64,000 nt of DNA from Trissonchulus latispiculum. Its lineage: Eukaryota; Nematoda; Enoplea; Enoplida; Ironidae. Shown piece by piece: positions 1 to 13,200 of this stretch (position 1 is the stretch's first letter; every line of letters begins with the position of its first letter). The DNA is taken from NCBI GenBank assembly GCA_030248195.1, contig JASAND010015835.1, positions 29,325-93,324 on the forward strand, in the 5' to 3' direction. The position numbers were made by a program, and so were the translations under genes. Below the pieces are notes generated by a model that did no database searches, had not been told where the DNA came from, and saw only the letters and a list, made by a program, of their open reading frames with translations.

Positions 1-520
1 CTAGACCTGATCTGTGGTTTTCGTAGGCAGTTTTGGCTGGGCACTGTTAGTCATGGAATTGTTAGGTCTACCTGAGTTACGCAACCACACATTCCATGGC
101 AAAAAATCTTAAATCCCAGAATTAGCTTAAATTTATGGATATTGTCTTATTAATTCATTATATAAATAGTGTTTTTGATAGTTTCTTAATGTTCTGATTT
201 CATAAATTAACTTTAGAACATGTCTCGAATATTTTTCCATTTTTTACGATGCTTCGAAGAAACCCAAATACAATTTAGTCAGATTTCGCATACCCCACGG
301 CCCCACCTACTATGACCCACGGAAAAAGCTGTAAATAACGAAAGGAAAAGTTCAGAAAACATATTCCGCTGTAGAAATCGTTAAAATAACACTAGGAATA
401 TTTTTCCATCCCATCGGAAAAAAACGGAAAAAACCTTTTTTCAGTACTACTTTTTTCCGCGCCCTTCCCTATGTCCTATATATATATATATATATATAAT
501 ATATATTATATATATATATA
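1..520. other. AT-rich intergenic DNA, no gene seen
   Basis: I see no coding exon here. From about 478 to 520 the sequence is a TA microsatellite that is continued on the far side of the GC-rich element at 521-920, which suggests the element landed inside a TA repeat. Confidence 0.5.
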
Positions 521-913
521 TTAGGGATGCACCGGGGCCTGGCCCCGGCCCCGGCACCGGGGCCAGGCTCCGGCCCCGGTGGTCAGGCCACGGTCCCGAC
601 CGGGGCCAACAATTAGCAAAATTTTGGAAATTTTTTACATTTATTGAGCAAAAGTTTGAAATTTGGAAAGCCAACAAGTGTTGCAAATCGTTATTTTCCC
701 ACCGATTTGAATGAAAACGATAGTAACGTTTGTATATCAGAAAGTATTGCAAAATTTGAATTTTCAAGAAAATTTTTAAAAATTTTCGATTGGGACCCCC
801 AATTTCCAGGCCTCGGCCCCGGCCCCGGTACCAGGGCCAAGGTGGCCCCGGCCCCGACCGGGGCCACGATGAGGTCCCGGCCCCGGCCCCGGTAGTGGCG
901 GCCCCGGTGCATC

Positions 914-920
<7 letters not shown>
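521..920. mobile_element. GC-rich terminal-inverted-repeat element inside a TA microsatellite
   Basis: The two ends are inverted copies: the left end reads TTAGGGATGCACCGGGGCC and the right end is its reverse complement with one difference (TTAGAGATGCACCGGGGCC). Just inside both ends are blocks made of scrambled CCCCGG-type units, while the middle (about 610-800) is AT-rich. There is no transposase. The ends resemble those of nonautonomous DNA transposons, possibly hAT, but the TA repeat on both sides hides any target-site duplication. The small open frames in it come from the inverted GC-rich ends and are not genes. Confidence 0.7.

Positions 921-980
<60 letters not shown>
921..980. repeat. 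TA microsatellite
   Basis: About 30 uninterrupted TA units directly after the GC-rich element. Confidence 0.95.
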
Positions 981-981
<1 letters not shown>

Positions 982-3900
982 CTGCTGCTGTTCTTTCCGT
1001 CTTTGTGAAGATTGTGGAGATATTTTGCCTCACATCTTTCAAGTTCACTTGAACTCCCCGTTACAATTTCAGCCTTTCAATTTGTTTGTGATAATTTGTT
1101 TCGTAATTTTTAGAAATTTTCCTTCACTTTTTTAAATCTTTCGGCCACAACGTATGTATTGCTGTTGCGTTTTCAAACAGTTTTTTGTCAAAAATCAGCA
1201 TTTCTTCTGTTATAAAAAGTTTTGTAGACACAGACAATGAAAACAAGTGGCAGCACAAAATTCAGTGCATCCAGTGTGTCCTTTGGCTGCTGTTTTTCCG
1301 TGTTTTTGAAGCTTTTGAAGATATTTATTTTCCTTAAATTTAACTCTATTTAACATTAAACTATTTAAAAGTTAATTTAAATATATTTCTAACTGCGGTG
1401 CGCCTCCTTCACAATACAGCCTTTCCATTTGATTCTGTAATTTGGGTCTAGGTGGGAGTACTTACGTCAGAAGAAAGCCCATTTAGAGGTCTACAGACGA
1501 TTAGGTTTGCAGTAATTTTCAGCCAACTTCTCGCACGTCCGGTGGCCCTATATACCTGTTTTTGCCGATTTTCGACTGAAATCGGTCAAATTTTGTATGT
1601 CATTTCGCAAACCTTTCCATACTGATTGCGCAAAACCTGGGAGGGGGTTACAGTCATTTTTAGTACATATATACAATACGTATGTGTACCAACTGCGACA
1701 GAAAATTTAGAAATGTTGCTTTACGTTTTCAAATATTTCGTCCACTTTTGCGTTTACGCTTGTAGACTGGTTTTTTCATCCAAAATCTGCATTTTTCTTA
1801 AAATAGCTTTGTGGACAGACTCTGTAGCACTTGTTCCGACGGGGTTCCCCCCACTAGTGGGGTGAGGGCGGGTGTCCCCCCACCTCCCCACCCCCTCCTT
1901 TTTCCCTAGAAAAAGCCCGTCCTTCAGTAGTGGGCACATTTGGGTAATCTTTTACTTTAGGGGGTAAAACGGTTTTTGATGAAAAATATTCGACCAAATT
2001 TAGCGAAGATTTGCCTATGGGGGTTTTCAGGGTTGGCGGTTTCAGTTAAAAAAATAGAAGTTTTAATTTAGCTCTCAATCCAAGACCTCTATGGCCTCCC
2101 AGTTTAGCGGGTAGAAAGGTTTTTGGTGAAAATATTCGACCATATGTGTTTAGCAAAAATTTGCCTACGGGAGTTTTCGAGTGTGGCGTTTTCAGTAAAA
2201 ATAGAAATTTTAATGTAGCTCTCAATTAGTGACCTCTATGGCGCCGAACCCTGTTTAAAGTTTTTCAGAATTTTTTATTTGGGGGGCTAAAATACAAAAA
2301 ATTGCATTTTTAGGCCATTTTTTGGATTTTTTGAGGTCCCAATTTTGGGTGGGGGGTTAGGCGGTTAGGGGGGGTTGCCCCCATCACGTTTCGCGGGTCG
2401 ACCACCAAATTTCCAGAGCTTACCCCTCCCCAACCAAAATTTCCGGTGAAACTACGGGTGTATGTATAAACGCCAGGGTAGGAAGGAAAAGCAAGAGGAT
2501 TGGCATGATGCTATATAAAGCAGATATCAAATTTCTGGCATTTTTTAGAATTTTGAAAGTGGGGGGGGGCTTCGCCCCCCCCCCCCCCCTAGGGAGGGGG
2601 AAGTGGGGGGGGGCTTCCGAAAAGTGGGGGGGGCACCCAAAGGTAAAATTTACCGAAATTTTTAGCGAAAAATTACCATTTTTAAAGTAAAAACGCAAAA
2701 AATCGCTGTTTTTAAGCTTAAAATGAGCTTATTAGTCCATAAATTAGCTAAAAATTGAGAATTTTTGAAAATTTGACCTCAAAAACCTAATTTTTTGACA
2801 CTTTTGGGCGACCCCCAAAAAAGTGGGTGGGGGCTTGCCGAAAAGGGGGCAGGGTTTTTTTTTGAAAATCGGACCTGCGTAAATTTTGCGTATTTTTGTT
2901 TTCGAGTGCGTATTTTTAATTTCGACTGCGTAAAATTACAAAAATCGCTTTTCAACGTAATAAAAGCTATACACGCATTTAGCGTCGAATTAATGCTGTT
3001 TTTAAGAGTTTTAAACAACGTTAAGAATCGTAGCTCGAGCTTAAATTGCGTGCTCTCTCTGTGGTGTAAGAGTATGAATGAATAGGTCCCGAAAAATAGA
3101 TACGCAGGGGGTCTGGGGGGCGCAGCCCCCCAGAAGTTGAAGAAAATTTTAAATTTCGGCGTAAATTTGCTCTTAAAACTTTGACTTCTTTGCCTTTAAC
3201 AGTTTAATACTTAAGCCAATATTTGGTTAGACAAATAGAGTTACTGTTCCCTTGATTGAACACATACGTATATAAGATTTTAATTTATATACTATATATG
3301 TCAAATCAAATAGAAAGAAAAGCATCGCATGGTACAACGTGGGCATAGGCAGAAAGTATAATCAACTGTAGACGGAAGGAGAATCGAAGAGATATGCGGG
3401 GGGTCTGGGGGGCGGAAGCCCCCCAGAAGAAGCCAGAGCCAAAACTACGGTAAATTGTCTCAAGAAATTAATTTAGAGCACTCTAGAAATTCCTACTGCC
3501 GAATTTTTCGGATGCGTATTTTGGTGCGTATTTTTGTTTTTGACTGCGTATTTTTAAGCTCGACTGCGTAAATACGCAGTATTTTACGCAAAAAAAAACC
3601 GTGGTGGGGGGGCTCCGAAAAGTGGAGGGGGAACCGAAAAGTGGGGGGGGCCACCCCCCCCCCCACTAAAAAAATGCCAGAATTTGGATACTGTGTTCCC
3701 AAAACCTCCTGGGCTAGGTTTTCCTCAAATTCTGGGGTTAAATAAAACTTTTTCCCACGGGGTCGAAACCACGGGTGTGAGGATCGCTAGAACAAAGTGG
3801 TTGGTCGGACAGTAAAACTGACCTCAAATTTGAATTCTATGCCATTAAAACCCTCTATAAGTCGTTTTTGTTGACATATATATGCCTTCAAATAAAAATA

Positions 3901-4281
3901 GTCCCACGGGCTCACCTCCCGAAAACCGGGTTCGGCGCTATAGAGGTGGCGGATCGAGAGCTGCATCAAAATTTGTATTCTTACTGAAACCGCCACCTTC
4001 GAAAACCCTCGTAGGAAAATTTTCGTTAAATTCGGTAGAATATTTTTCATCAAAAACCTTTTTATATACCCCCTGAAGTGTAAGATTACCCAAATGTGAA
4101 GTGTAAGTGAACTAACCTTTTAGCAAGGATATACCGCTATTACCTAAATTATTGGAGCAACTCCATTTCACAGTCATTACCAAACACCACTCCAATCGCC
4201 TGTGTTATCACTACGCATGTGTGCATACGTTCTTAGTATTTATTTACGCATGTTAATAGGAAATATCGATTGCCTAAGAAG
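981..4281. repeat. Repeat-rich intergenic block with G/C-tract elements
   Basis: No gene is recognisable. Segments around 1140-1250 and 1690-1830 look like diverged copies of one another (both carry a cgtttTCAAA stretch, then an aaaATCtGCATTT-like stretch and a closing TGTaGACAgAC-like stretch). From about 1800 to 3780 runs of G and C of 6-14 bases are frequent. The block GGGGGTCTGGGGGGCG, followed by its CCCCCC partner, occurs twice in direct orientation (about 3105 and 3398), and TGCGTATTTTT-type runs recur near 2886 and 3510. These look like overlapping or nested nonautonomous elements; individual borders could not be set. Confidence 0.5.
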
Positions 4282-7200
4282 ATGACTGAACAAACTCTGT
4301 CTGACGAGTTACTTTCTTTGAGTGACATCTACGGAGATTCTGTTATTATTAATGATCTGCCAGATGGGTGAGTGAGTATACGTACGTATGCAAATGCTGC
4401 TATGTTCTGGCACTTTTGAGGTCTAGGTCTTGTGGTTCTTGTCTTGCGGGACAGAGCGAAGTTTTGTTTAGAATCTAGCCTTTTTAACCTACAATAACCT
4501 TTTAAATTTTTAGCGTTTTTACATTTACGCTTATTTGTTCAATAAAAATTATTAAATTTCTAAATAAAGCAAACCAGCATTGACTTGAAGTCATAGATGT
4601 GCTGACCAAACTGAGCTTATTCCAAATTTTTCAAATTCTTTCTTTGTGGGGGGGCTAAAATTTTTCATACATTTTCTTTCTAGTATTGCGCTATTTTATA
4701 GTATTCGCAGCAAAGATTACGTTATAGTTCAAAAATAGCAATTTAGTGTGAAAATACAAACATTGAGTAGACATTTCCGAATTTTTTAAAATTTGGCCCT
4801 CTGTGCGAAGTCTTGAGCAAAATTGATCCCAAAGGAGCACTCACTTTTCGAGAAAAGATCGTTTAATGGCTATGGGGAGGGGTCAACCCTTTATAAAAAA
4901 CCCTTCCATCCACTAGCTACGTAAGATAAAATAGTCTAGCTGAATTTGCACCTTTTGCTGAACTATTTAAGATTAAGGTGAACATGTTACGGTCCTAGAA
5001 TTCGGGAAAACTTGAAATTTCCGAATTCTAGAAATAGGTAAGCAAATCGATTTGATCACAAGTTTATTTAGGCTTCTTTTAGGAATTTCTCGTAACCGAC
5101 AGGAAAATAGCCTTATAAATTCAGCTCAAGAAATCCAGTTTGCCACTGATTGGCACAAAAATCTTGAAGTTCTCTTTCAGTAAATAATCCCTGGTCTTTT
5201 CCATTTATCCCCCAATGCTACAATGTTCAAACTTGAGCAATCTATCTAAAATTTGGTGTGGGTACGCATGTTTTCGACCATGCTGAGTTCAAATATTAAA
5301 TTAGGTAGATTAAATTGATCTAAGAGTTTTAGCACAGTGCTACTTAACACATTTTATTGCTCAATGGAATTATGTACAGAGTGAAATGTGTTGTGAAAAT
5401 TTTAATTGAAGAGCCTCGTGAAGAAGGACATTGAAGAATCAACGATTTTCTTGAAGTAATTTCTTTGTGAACGTGCCTCGTTTGGTTAAAATTGAGTTTG
5501 GATTTATTCTTCAACGTAGGCATATATATGCAAACTGTAAGCTTGCGAATTGCATTTCAGTGTACGAGTTGTGCCTGAAGGTCAGTGCAAGCGCATTTTT
5601 TGTTGCTAGCTATTGCTTCCAATTATATTTTCTAGGTGCAGTTACTCAGCAATGTCCTGCCAATCTCGCCGCGTTTCACAGCGGTTTTCTCTCAGTTCTG
5701 AAAGATTATCTTACGTGTTCTTGCAAGTATATTAAGTAACAAGCACATGAAGGCCTTAAGATACCATTTTTAACAAATAGAGTATATACTGAGAATTTGG
5801 ACCATTTATATTTTATATATATACGTATGTGCTGCTTCTTTCAGTACCGATCACTCATTCCAGTGACCATCCCAACGTCGGGATGATGCTCAATTTCAGA
5901 GGACTATTTGTTTCGATTTAGCGAAATATGATTTTCGATTTGTAGAGGGGACAGAGCAGGAACTGAAAACATTTTTGTCCTCGATTTACCTATGAACCTG
6001 TGACCAAATACACAGAAATTTTTGACAAACGAGTTGGCCAACGCTCGTTTCACTTCAAAAAATTAGAAACATGAGTTTCTAATGTTCAAAGTTAAGTCAA
6101 ATTTACCGGAAATATATTCAAATCCATGTCCGCCAAATTTGAATTCAGTCGGCTAGGTTTCGAGTAAATTGTGTATAGTAAACATTGGCCTGAGCTCTTC
6201 TACAAACTGAAAATGTTTGCCGAATTCTGGAATTATATAATCAATACAGATATGCTCATTTCTAGAAATAGGCCAGACGCTTGCCTATTTCTACATAGAA
6301 GTGAGCTAGAATATTGCCGATTTCTAAAAGCCGGCAATGCTGCTGCCGATTTCTAGAAGTCGGCAATGCTGCTGCCGATTTCTTGAAATGAGCGAAATTG
6401 CTTGCCGATTTCTATAATTGAACGCAAAATTGAACTGAACCACAATTGAACGCACCAAAACAACACTACTCTTGAGTGGCGTAGATAGGTCTTTGTTTAT
6501 GTTCCAACCAAAATTTGAAATTGTGGAGTTTCTATGTGGCTGGCTATCTAAATCTGGTTATCCAGATTTGAAGGAATTTTTCGCTGCCCATTACTATATA
6601 CGTTTATTTTATTCATTCGTATTTGTTTTAGAGGCTATTTGATCTCCATGGAAGTTCCTATTTCCCCAGCGAGTGAGCCATGTTATGCGTTTGGTCTTTT
6701 GGAGATACAGTGCGGAGCCAAGGTTGTTTATTCGTTCATTCTTACTAATAACTGCAATTGTACTGAACGGTACTGGTCATAATATGGAAGTTTTTGAGTA
6801 TATATTTTCAACTTGATTCTAAAGTTCGCAAGCACAAACTGTGTTTGCGCGTAGTTTGCTGGGACGGTCAACTGAGGTGTTTATCGTGCGGAAGGTAATG
6901 CTTACGTTGCAGGCGCGAACGACTGCAATTTACTGGGCTTTTTTATGCGACAAAGTTAGGATGTGGAAGTGGGGGAGGGGAATCCAAAGTGGTCTTAAAT
7001 TGTGAAAAGTGCAGTAAAAACTTTTCTACATTGTGCTACTGCTACGTATAGCTGTGCTAAAAAGTGCGCAAAATGAGTTTGAGTACCAAAGTAGACGAGT
7101 TTGACCAAGAAATAAGTTTTTGAATATTGACCAAAAATCCTTTAAAATTTGGCATTTTCTGGGAAGCTTTAAAAAGTGGGATGGGGTCGAGGGTCTTTCT

Positions 7201-10200
7201 CCCCACAGTAGAAAAAGCCCAAATTTAATATTACTAAGTTTTCGCCGTCGTTGTCATTATCCTATCCGCGAGGTCCACAAGGGCCCTAAGTTTTGCCTGA
7301 CTCTATTAAGCATAGCTGACACTGCTTTCGCTGCCGCTTGAACATCTCTGGATAACGGAAAGCTGAAACACACGTACCATTACAGCAGTGCACAGTATCT
7401 TTCGACACTCAGTGGCAATTGCGGCAAAGCGATAATGGATAACGTGTGAGAAAATGTTAAAATAATGTGAAAATTTTTGGCGAAACTCTCACTTTCTGTG
7501 ATAAGTTTTTTGAGCGCGTTACAGACGAAAGAAAATTGCAATACATTCATAGGAATTCTATTAATGTGTAGAGTGCGACTATGTATCTATAAGCCGTTTC
7601 TGTAGCTGTTGCCAATGGTGCAGGAGAATCCAAAATGTTTTGCAAGTCGTGGTTTTCTTGACTCAAAAAGCACGATTTTCCAATTTTTTACTATTAATTT
7701 GAAAAATCGCCAAAAATCCGACAGTCAACAGAATTGTACCAGCAGGGTTATTTGCACTCTAATTCTCAATGTGTGTACAAAGTTGTTGCGCTGTATCTTT
7801 TATACAGTGAAAAACTTTTAAACCTTTTTATTTTCCGGAGATGGTCGAAAAATCGGCAAAAAAGCTAAATCGGATTAAGTTAGCAAGGCGGCATATGGAC
7901 GGTCCCACAAACGTTAGACCTTTCTTACCCGCGGGGCCAGGGTTGGGAGTCTCGGTCTTGCCGGAAATCCGAGACTTGGATGCCCGGTATCGGTCGTGAC
8001 CATCCAAATGTCTCGCTTTGGATGGAGACAGGAAATCTTTGAAACCATGAAATTTCGGCAAACATTGCAAATCAGTGTTATGAAAGCTAACTAACGAGGT
8101 GCAGAAAGTATGTTTAGCTTTAATACTGAGCCTCAAACACTGTAAGCAACTAAGGTTAAGAATATAATTATTAGTCTCGGTCTCGCCGAAAAGCCGAGAC
8201 TTGGCCATTCTCGGTAAAAGTTTGGTCTTGCCCAACCCTGCGCGGGGCCTGAATTTCTGCGGAATGAAACAATGCAATTGTGTAGTTAATTGAACCTTTG
8301 TCTTGTTCCGGCGGAGTGGTACGCACGCATATATTGTTTTTGAAATACTAAGTGAACTTGTAAGTAGATTTGTGCACTAGCGTAGCCAGAAAATTATTTC
8401 GGAGGGGGGCAAGCCAAAAATGCTCTGAAATGTCCACCGCAACTAAACAGATGGTGGAAATTTTCAAGCGAAATCTGGTGGTTTTGAGATATTTTCATTG
8501 AAATGTAGCGCCGCGCCGCCGCAGGCGAAAATTTTTCGAAATATTTATTCGCGCTGCTGCTACTCATTAAAAAAATTTTCTTTTTGTCTCCGATTTCGGG
8601 GGGGGGGGCATGCCACCCTCGCCCCCCCCCTGGCTACGCGCCTGGATTTGTGTATTGTAAGTATTCCTGTATGTTCTGAGATTTTATCGCGCAGGTTGAG
8701 CATTCATCAAGAGCCGGTCGTTCTGTTTTGTTTAGTATCCTCTGGTAGCAGCTCATGCGAGACTAAAATCTTATGTTGGTCTAAACGAGGATGTCTATAT
8801 GAAATTTAGTGCTCAACTAAGTAAATTGTGCCAGAATAAAATCGGTGAAAATATGTTGATGGATTTAATTACAGTAAGTTTCATCGTTTACATAAATCTA
8901 TGAGCTGACATTTTAATTTTTGTCTTCTTGTTGCTTCATTTTGGTTGCTTTTCTGTTAAGTTTAGTTTTTCAGTGCACAGATTCATGGGCTTCTTTTATC
9001 AGTAATGTGCTTAAACAATCCAGGCCTGCTAAGCAAATTTTTATTGTGGCTTCATGGCCTTCCATTAATGGGAAGATCTCTAAAATGTGGAGATTGATTT
9101 GTGTGACGCATTGTTTGCAAATTTAACGGTTAAAAGTTTAAAAGCTGTCAAATGCCGCTAAATATTTTACAGTTTGGCGTATTTAAAATATACTAGAAAT
9201 TCATTTAAAATCTTGGGAAGCCGGTAAATTTTTGAAAATTTCCAGGTAAAATTGTAAAATTACTTGCCTTTTTGGGTATATATATATATTGGGAGAGGTT
9301 AAGATTTTATTGCGCTTTTTCATGAAGGACTCCTCGAATGGAGGCTAGGCGTCGTATACTAAATTTAGGCCAGATTTTTTAAAAGTATTACCCATGCTTA
9401 CCCGGCACAGATCCCTCGTTTATGAACAAGTGCGAAGCTCGTTTTTTTCACTTTTATTGCGTCTCATTAGACTGGCGGAACCAGGATTTCGTGACGGGGG
9501 GCGGCAAAATTTTTCCAGCGGGGGTCTGGTTTTTGTTTTTGCAATAAAATCGGTCTTCGGATCTTTAATTCTTTTTATACTGAAGAACTGAACAAATTTT
9601 TTAAATTCTTGATATTTTTAGGCAAAAATGGTAATTTTCTCCGAAAAATCGGACGCACTTCAAGCTTTTTCTTCACAAATGCAATAAATGTGCTGTTAAA
9701 AAGTAGAAAATTGGCGCCGAAGGCGCGAAATTTTTTGATTTTGTGCCCTTTATCCTCTGTCTCCTTAATCTTTCCTACCTTCGAATCGCGACGGGCGGGG
9801 GGGCGCCCCCCCCCCTGGATCCGCCCCTGTCTCATTAAAAAGTTTGCTTTGTAGCTGTGTTTAGGATTCGCATATATATATAACGAAGTGCTATAAAATG
9901 CAGACCTCCTGTTCAAAACTTATTCGCTGCATTTTTTACACCACATTCAGAGTGAACCAAAGTTTTAGCCTTCCATGTTGTGTTTAGCTCTAAAAATACG
10001 GTCATGACTGTTATACAGGTGTTTTCGTGAAATTATTTCAATTTTGTAATAATAGTGGAGCAACCTCATGCTGTAGCAAAAGACTACGCAGCTATTGTTT
10101 CGAACGTGAAATCTTTAGTTCAACTCGTGACGCCCCTCCCTGCCCTCAAGTTTTCTGCTACTGAAATTTTAAAGTTCCCTTTGTATCCTGCTATTCATTC

Positions 10201-13200
10201 TCACTAAAGAACTAATAGTAAAATGGTAAACTAATTTTTAAGACTGCGTCAGACCTGTTCCTTGGAATTACCACGCCGATATGTCCTTGTGCCATTTGCA
10301 TGGACATGTTCACCGAAGCAGACAATATTCATCAGCTGCCCTGTCGTCATTGCTTCCATAAGAAATGTTTCTACAAGCATATCCAATTTCGATTGGACGT
10401 TTTGCGGGAGCGTGATGAACAGCGACTCCCACACGAGCAGAAAGGGGTGGACCTCTGTGTGAGTTTATTAATATGTTATTTTTGATGTCATCTTTACTGG
10501 TTGGTACTTGCGACTGCACAGGGCAGTGTTATCAAAATAGGGTTATGTTCAAATCTTAGATTTTGGGTTGTCGAAAGCCGAATGGTCCGCTCTATGCTGT
10601 AAAAACGTCTTGTGTTTTGTGTTAATCCAGCTAGAACGTAGTTTTCAACCCACCGACGTTATCATGAGGTGAGTCAGTAAGACCATGCTAGTCAGGGTAT
10701 TTTACAGGGGGACGGGGAAACAAAATCGACCTCGGCAGAAAATGCCTTCCCCTCCCTCTAACCTGTTTTGGGATGGGATTTTTTGGGGGCCCGAATTTTT
10801 GCCAAAAATGGGCAAATTATCATAAATTCATAAATTTTTTCGGAGATTGTTTCCTGAAAATGGCTATTTTTAACTTAAATCCTGGTATGTTTGAGAACGT
10901 TTCGTGTTTCTACGTGCAAAATACCCCAAAAATAGCAATTTTGGCTCATTTTTGCAAAACTCCCCTCACGGGAAGCCCCCCCGGGGAAAATCTCTAAAAA
11001 TTACCCTTCTACTGTAGTAGTGCAGCTAAAACTTCGGCTTTAAGCTTAATTGCTACTGCATTTGCCACGAATGTGAAAAAATGATTAATTCTAATGTTTC
11101 AAGACATAAATTACTGCCCGTGATAATCTGATCTCACATTGAAAAGTATTTTGAAATTAAAATTCCTTATTGCTTAGTTGCTTATGTGGAGGCCTAAGTA
11201 GGACCCTCCGCTGTTCCAGAGATAGAATCCACTATGATCGTCCATTGATGACTGTCCATGGCCAGGTCCAAGAGTATAATTATATCGTCTTCCAATCCGA
11301 TGACCAATATCGATAGGTACGATGGAAGGCCAGACAGGAAAGGTCCTTCAGAATCGTGCTTTGCCACGTCTTAATTAAAATGAGATAAATTAATTGTCTT
11401 ATGAAAAAGTCCGGGGTCTGCTGTTCCCAAATGCTTTCAGTGCCTTCAAACCCAAATTTGATTCTGATTTTAAACCTAAATTTAATGATGATATTGGAAT
11501 CTTTCCAATTCTAGTATCTTTCAACTCGTTTCTGAATTCAAACCTAGGTTGAGTGCCTTCATAACATCGGTGCCCAGCAGAAGGGAGAGGATTTGTTCGA
11601 TGTCATCTTTGATAGCATTTAGCCCTGCTCATTCTCTTAGCAATACAGTGTTGTTCCTCGTAATGAACTACTACTTGCAGTCAGGATATTTTTGGGATGC
11701 TTCAAGTTTAACTTCCAGTTTGGAAGGAGGTCACCTCACCTTTGGAGGAGCATATTCTTTCTGAACATGAGCCAGAAATTAACAGTTTTTGCAATTGTCA
11801 ATCAAACAAAGACATTGCTCAAACAGCAAATTTGTTTCTGTTCTCCGTTCCGGACGGCCGAGTGGCTAAGACATTCGACTAATGATCCATCAGTCCGAGG
11901 CAGGGGTGTATCCAGGATTTTGAAAGGGGGGTGTCCGACCCCAAATTTTTTCAAAAATGTCCAAATTTGGCCAAACATAGCTAAAAATTTAAAAGATTTC
12001 CGAAAAAGGGGTGGCCGGACACCCTGGACCCCCCCCCCGGATACGCCCCTGGTCCGAGGTGCGAGGTCCGTTGCCACAAAGCTTTCACACAACCCCTTGA
12101 GCAAGGAACTAAGCACATATCGGTTCGCCGTGGGCTCCAGCCAACCCAGCTGTCTATTCTTAACTTGTCGGTAAATGGGCACCACTGTGGGAAGGCGAGT
12201 AATTGCGGCAACAGGGGTCCGTGTTTTGGCGTAAGCCTGATGAAGGGCTGCCTCCCCTTCCACAGATGTAGTCAACATTTAAGTTGTCACTCCTGGCTTC
12301 GGGCTGAGAATCCAGAGATAAGAACCGGCACCCTATAACCTTACAGAGTTGCCTTGAGTTCTCTCTAGGGGTCGCTTCACCTTACCTTTACCTCTTTTTT
12401 GTTTTGTTTTGTTTTTTGATAATGTTTTGATAACACTCACTTTTTCGCAAAATTTTGGTTCTTGGGTAGCTCCGTTAGCAGGAAATAGAGCGTCGGGTAG
12501 AAAGCCTTGAACGTGAATGATTCCATCACACTGTAACAATTATTCTGATTTCTGACTATAGTTTTTTAGTATGTAGTGTGAGACTTTCAGTCACTGTCTG
12601 TTGCCAACGTATGCACTAAACATGCAGTTACCAAGCTGGGCTTATTCTAGGGATTTTTTCTTGGGGAGGCTCTTTGGGGGGGGGGGGGGCTCGGGGGGCG
12701 AGTCATTTTGGGGGGGTAAAAAAAAAGGTAAAGGTTTACCCCAGGAGATATCTTCGTCCTGCCACAGGACATGGGGTGCCGGTGCTCATCCCCGGATTGA
12801 GTGTCACCTCAAATGAAGACTGCATCCGTGGAGGAGGGGGAGCGGCTCTTCTACACTGACTCCTGTTACCTTCCCACCGTAGTCTGGTACCTATGTATTT
12901 ACCGACCAGTTATTAAGGATGGATAGCTGTGTTGGTTAGAGTCGAGAAAGCTTTGTGGCCTCCGGGGATCGAACCACCGACCGTAAGATCGGAAGTTTTA
13001 ACCAGCGCCTTAGACCACTCGACCATCCCGACCCATAAAGGGGGGGCGAAAATTTTTCGAAATTTTTCTAAAAACATGCTAAAAATTGCGCTATTTTTAT
13101 AGCAATTGCCAAAAATAAGCGGATTTAGTGCTTAAATAGGCAAAAATCGACTAAAAATCTCCGGCGAAGCCGGAAAGTTTTGAAAATATGGGCTTCTGAG

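Noticed and set aside
2420..2700. Frames rich in Gly and Pro near G/C tracts
   Set aside because: They result from G and C homopolymer runs in transposon remnants.
5467..5739. A 90-codon frame in RNF25-like intron 1
   Set aside because: It starts with GTG, lies between two well-supported exons and shows no protein family pattern.
6247..6420. CRISPR-like regular repeats with palindromic units
   Set aside because: Units of about 30 bp are directly adjacent without spacers, and the DNA is animal; it is a minisatellite.
7828..8277. A 149-codon minus-strand frame
   Set aside because: It mostly reads the hAT-type element 7938-8240 with its inverted GTCTCGG blocks.
11692..12278. Frames of 158-160 codons on opposite strands
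   Set aside because: They cross the SINE and the hAT-like element inserted in it; no coding signature and a mosaic origin.
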